A stretch of 64,000 bases of DNA, taken from NCBI RefSeq assembly GCF_001687365.1, contig NZ_LGLV01000016.1, positions 62,001-126,000 on the forward strand, in the 5' to 3' direction. Under the pieces are notes generated by a model that saw only the letters and a list, made by a program, of their open reading frames with translations, made no database searches and was not told the DNA's origin. This DNA comes from Pararhizobium polonicum. Its GTDB lineage: Bacteria > Pseudomonadota > Alphaproteobacteria > Rhizobiales > Rhizobiaceae. Both the position numbers and the translations under genes were made by a program. Shown piece by piece: positions 62,589 through 64,000 of this stretch; the stretch's first letter is position 1; the number at the start of each line of letters is the position of its first letter.

Positions 62589-63412
62589 GATTGAGCTCCA
62601 TTCCTATCAGCGCCTGGGTCGGTATCGCCGGTATCGTCCTTGCCCTGTTCTGTGCCATCTTCGCGCCGTGGATCGCGCCGTTCGGCGAGCGCGACGTGGT
62701 CGGCGATATCTGGCTGCCGATGGGCGGTGACTTCCTGCTCGGCACCGACAATCTGGGCCGCGACCTGCTTTCGCGCCTCATCTTCGGAGCGAGAACGACG
62801 ATCTTCGTTGCCCTTGCCGCGACGGTCGTTTCCTTCTCGCTCGGCATGCTGCTGTCGTTTACGGCGGCTGTCACCGGCGGCTTCATCGACCAGCTGTTTT
62901 CGCGGTTCAACGATCTGATGATGGCGATCCCGACACTGATCTTCGCCCTCGTCGTGCTGGCCGTCCTGCCGCAGCAGCTGTGGATCCTGATCCTCGTCAT
63001 GGCCATCCTCGACAGTACCCGCGTCTTCCGCATCGGGCGGGCGGTTGCCCTCGATGTGGCCGTCATGGAATTCGTCGAGGCGGCGCGTCTGCGCGGCGAA
63101 GGCACCCGCTGGATCATCTTCCGCGAGATCCTGCCCAACACGCTGTCGCCGCTGTTGGCCGAATTCGGCCTGCGCTTTGCCTTCTCGATCCTGTTCCTCT
63201 CCACCCTCTCCTTCCTCGGCCTCGGCATCCAGCCGCCGGCAGCCGACTGGGGCGGTATGGTCAAGGACAACAAGGACGGCATCATCTTCGGCATTTCCGC
63301 AGCGCTCATCCCGGGCGGCGCGATCGCCGGTCTTGCCATCTGCGTCAACCTCGTCGTCGACTGGCTGATGAAGCGAACCTCGAGCCTCAAGGGAGGGCGC
63401 GGCGATGCCTGA
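62585..63412 (+). CDS. Dpp/Opp-type ABC permease, second subunit
   Basis: DppC-like permease of 275 residues with six helices. LLGTDNLGRDLLSRLIFGART near residue 51 and the EAA-loop block FVEAARLRGEGTRWIIFREI near 161 are typical. It starts by a four-base overlap with the first permease (ATGA) and ends with an eight-base overlap with the ATPase gene. Confidence 0.91.
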   Translation: MRLSSIPISAWVGIAGIVLALFCAIFAPWIAPFGERDVVGDIWLPMGGDFLLGTDNLGRDLLSRLIFGARTTIFVALAATVVSFSLGMLLSFTAAVTGGFIDQLFSRFNDLMMAIPTLIFALVVLAVLPQQLWILILVMAILDSTRVFRIGRAVALDVAVMEFVEAARLRGEGTRWIIFREILPNTLSPLLAEFGLRFAFSILFLSTLSFLGLGIQPPAADWGGMVKDNKDGIIFGISAALIPGGAIAGLAICVNLVVDWLMKRTSSLKGGRGDA

Positions 63413-64000
63413 GTCTTTGCCCAAGAACGATCTGCTTTCCGTCCGGAACCTGAAAATCGAGGCCACCAGCTATCCGCCGGGCGAGCCGCCGAAAACCGTG
63501 ACGCTGGTCGAAAACGTCTCCTTCGATGTCCAGAAGGGCAAGGTGCTGGGACTGATCGGCGAAAGTGGCGCCGGCAAATCGACCATCGGCCTCTCGGCGC
63601 TGGCCTATGGCCGCGGCGGCGCATCGATCACCGGCGGTCAGGTGCTGCTCAACGGCAAGGATATCCTGACGCTGGGCCGAAACGGCATCCGCTCCGTTCG
63701 CGGCTGCAAGGTGTGTTATGTCGCTCAATCGGCGGCAGCCGCCTTCAATCCGGCCCACAAGCTGGGTGAACAGGTGATCGAAGCATCGCTTCGCCACAAG
63801 ATCATGACCCGGCCGGAAGCGGAAAAGCGGGCGCTCTATCTCTTCAAGGTGCTTGGCCTGCCCAATCCGGAAACCTTCGGCGACCGCTACCCGCATCAGG
63901 TCTCCGGCGGCCAGCTGCAACGCGCCATGACCGCCATGGCGCTCTGCCCCAACCCCGAACTGATCGTCTTCGACGAGCCGACCACGGCGCTCGACGTCAC
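63405..64000 (+). CDS. Dpp/Opp-type ABC ATPase, cut by the right edge
   Basis: The first 198 residues of a DppD-like ATPase. Walker A is GLIGESGAGKSTIGLSALAY near residue 50, the signature VSGGQLQRAMTAMAL near 168 and Walker B LIVFDEPTTALD near 187, where the window ends. ATG 63405 has GGGAGGGC about seven bases upstream and overlaps the preceding stop. A DppF partner or fused second ATPase domain probably follows outside the window. Confidence 0.92.
   Translation, partial: MPESLPKNDLLSVRNLKIEATSYPPGEPPKTVTLVENVSFDVQKGKVLGLIGESGAGKSTIGLSALAYGRGGASITGGQVLLNGKDILTLGRNGIRSVRGCKVCYVAQSAAAAFNPAHKLGEQVIEASLRHKIMTRPEAEKRALYLFKVLGLPNPETFGDRYPHQVSGGQLQRAMTAMALCPNPELIVFDEPTTALDV

Overview
The window reads as part of a Rhizobiaceae (Rhizobium/Agrobacterium/Sinorhizobium-type) alphaproteobacterial replicon. 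Supporting signs are high-GC protein-dense DNA, a btaAB betaine-lipid pair, a type-2 lumazine synthase (RibH2) behind an FMN riboswitch, an ArsR-methyltransferase fusion in front of metF, a carnitine operon with a dehydrogenase-thioesterase fusion, and several copies of the palindromic intergenic repeats typical of rhizobia. No rRNA, tRNA, CRISPR array, insertion sequence, phage or conjugation module was recognised. All functional calls come from reading the sequence and from recalled family knowledge; no database search was run.

Layout. 1-9.4 kb: a truncated gene, btaA-btaB (DGTS betaine lipid synthesis), cell-wall enzymes (GH25 lipoprotein, lytic transglycosylase), a CPA2 antiporter, a DMT exporter, a 25-codon membrane-peptide gene with its own terminator, then metF and its ArsR-type regulator with a palindromic operator. 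9.5-20.5 kb: ettA, RNase T2, an alpha/beta hydrolase, a DMT transporter, a TPP enzyme, a DUF442 protein, an aldose epimerase-like protein, an L,D-transpeptidase, and an FAD amine oxidase-like enzyme. 20.5-34.1 kb: an orphan ParA/VirC1-like ATPase, then a minus-strand cluster (amidohydrolase, APC permease, glutamine synthetase-like ligase, aldehyde dehydrogenase, iron alcohol dehydrogenase) that together fit a gamma-glutamylated amino-alcohol (ethanolamine-type) degradation route. It is interrupted by an Xre-PIN toxin-antitoxin pair. A divergent RpiR regulator with a palindromic operator and a four-gene ABC importer follow.

34.1-43 kb: FMN riboswitch and ribH2, then a LuxR-type regulator divergent from a PotABCD-like importer plus an SDR enzyme, then mgtE. 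43-51.6 kb: the most interesting region, a minus-strand operon encoding a histidine ammonia-lyase homologue that lacks the MIO-forming Ala-Ser-Gly triad, a hydantoinase, an M20 carbamoyl amidohydrolase, a DUF917/thiohydantoin desulfurase-type protein and a urocanase homologue. Read in pathway order this is a complete ergothioneine (thiol-histidine betaine) degradation route: betaine to thiourocanate plus trimethylamine, to thiohydantoin propionate, to hydantoin propionate, to N-carbamoyl-glutamate, to glutamate. A divergent LysR-like regulator with two tandem HTH domains probably controls it.

51.7-64 kb: a carnitine/gamma-butyrobetaine degradation operon (GlxA/CdhR regulator, BKACE dehydrocarnitine cleavage enzyme, carnitine dehydrogenase-thioesterase fusion, acyl-CoA dehydrogenase, ADP-forming acyl-CoA ligase, carnitinyl-CoA dehydratase), followed by a Dpp-type ABC importer whose ATPase runs off the right edge. 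A recurring theme is trimethylammonium chemistry: synthesis of a betaine lipid and catabolism of two betaines (ergothioneine, carnitine), alongside a likely amino-alcohol catabolic locus.
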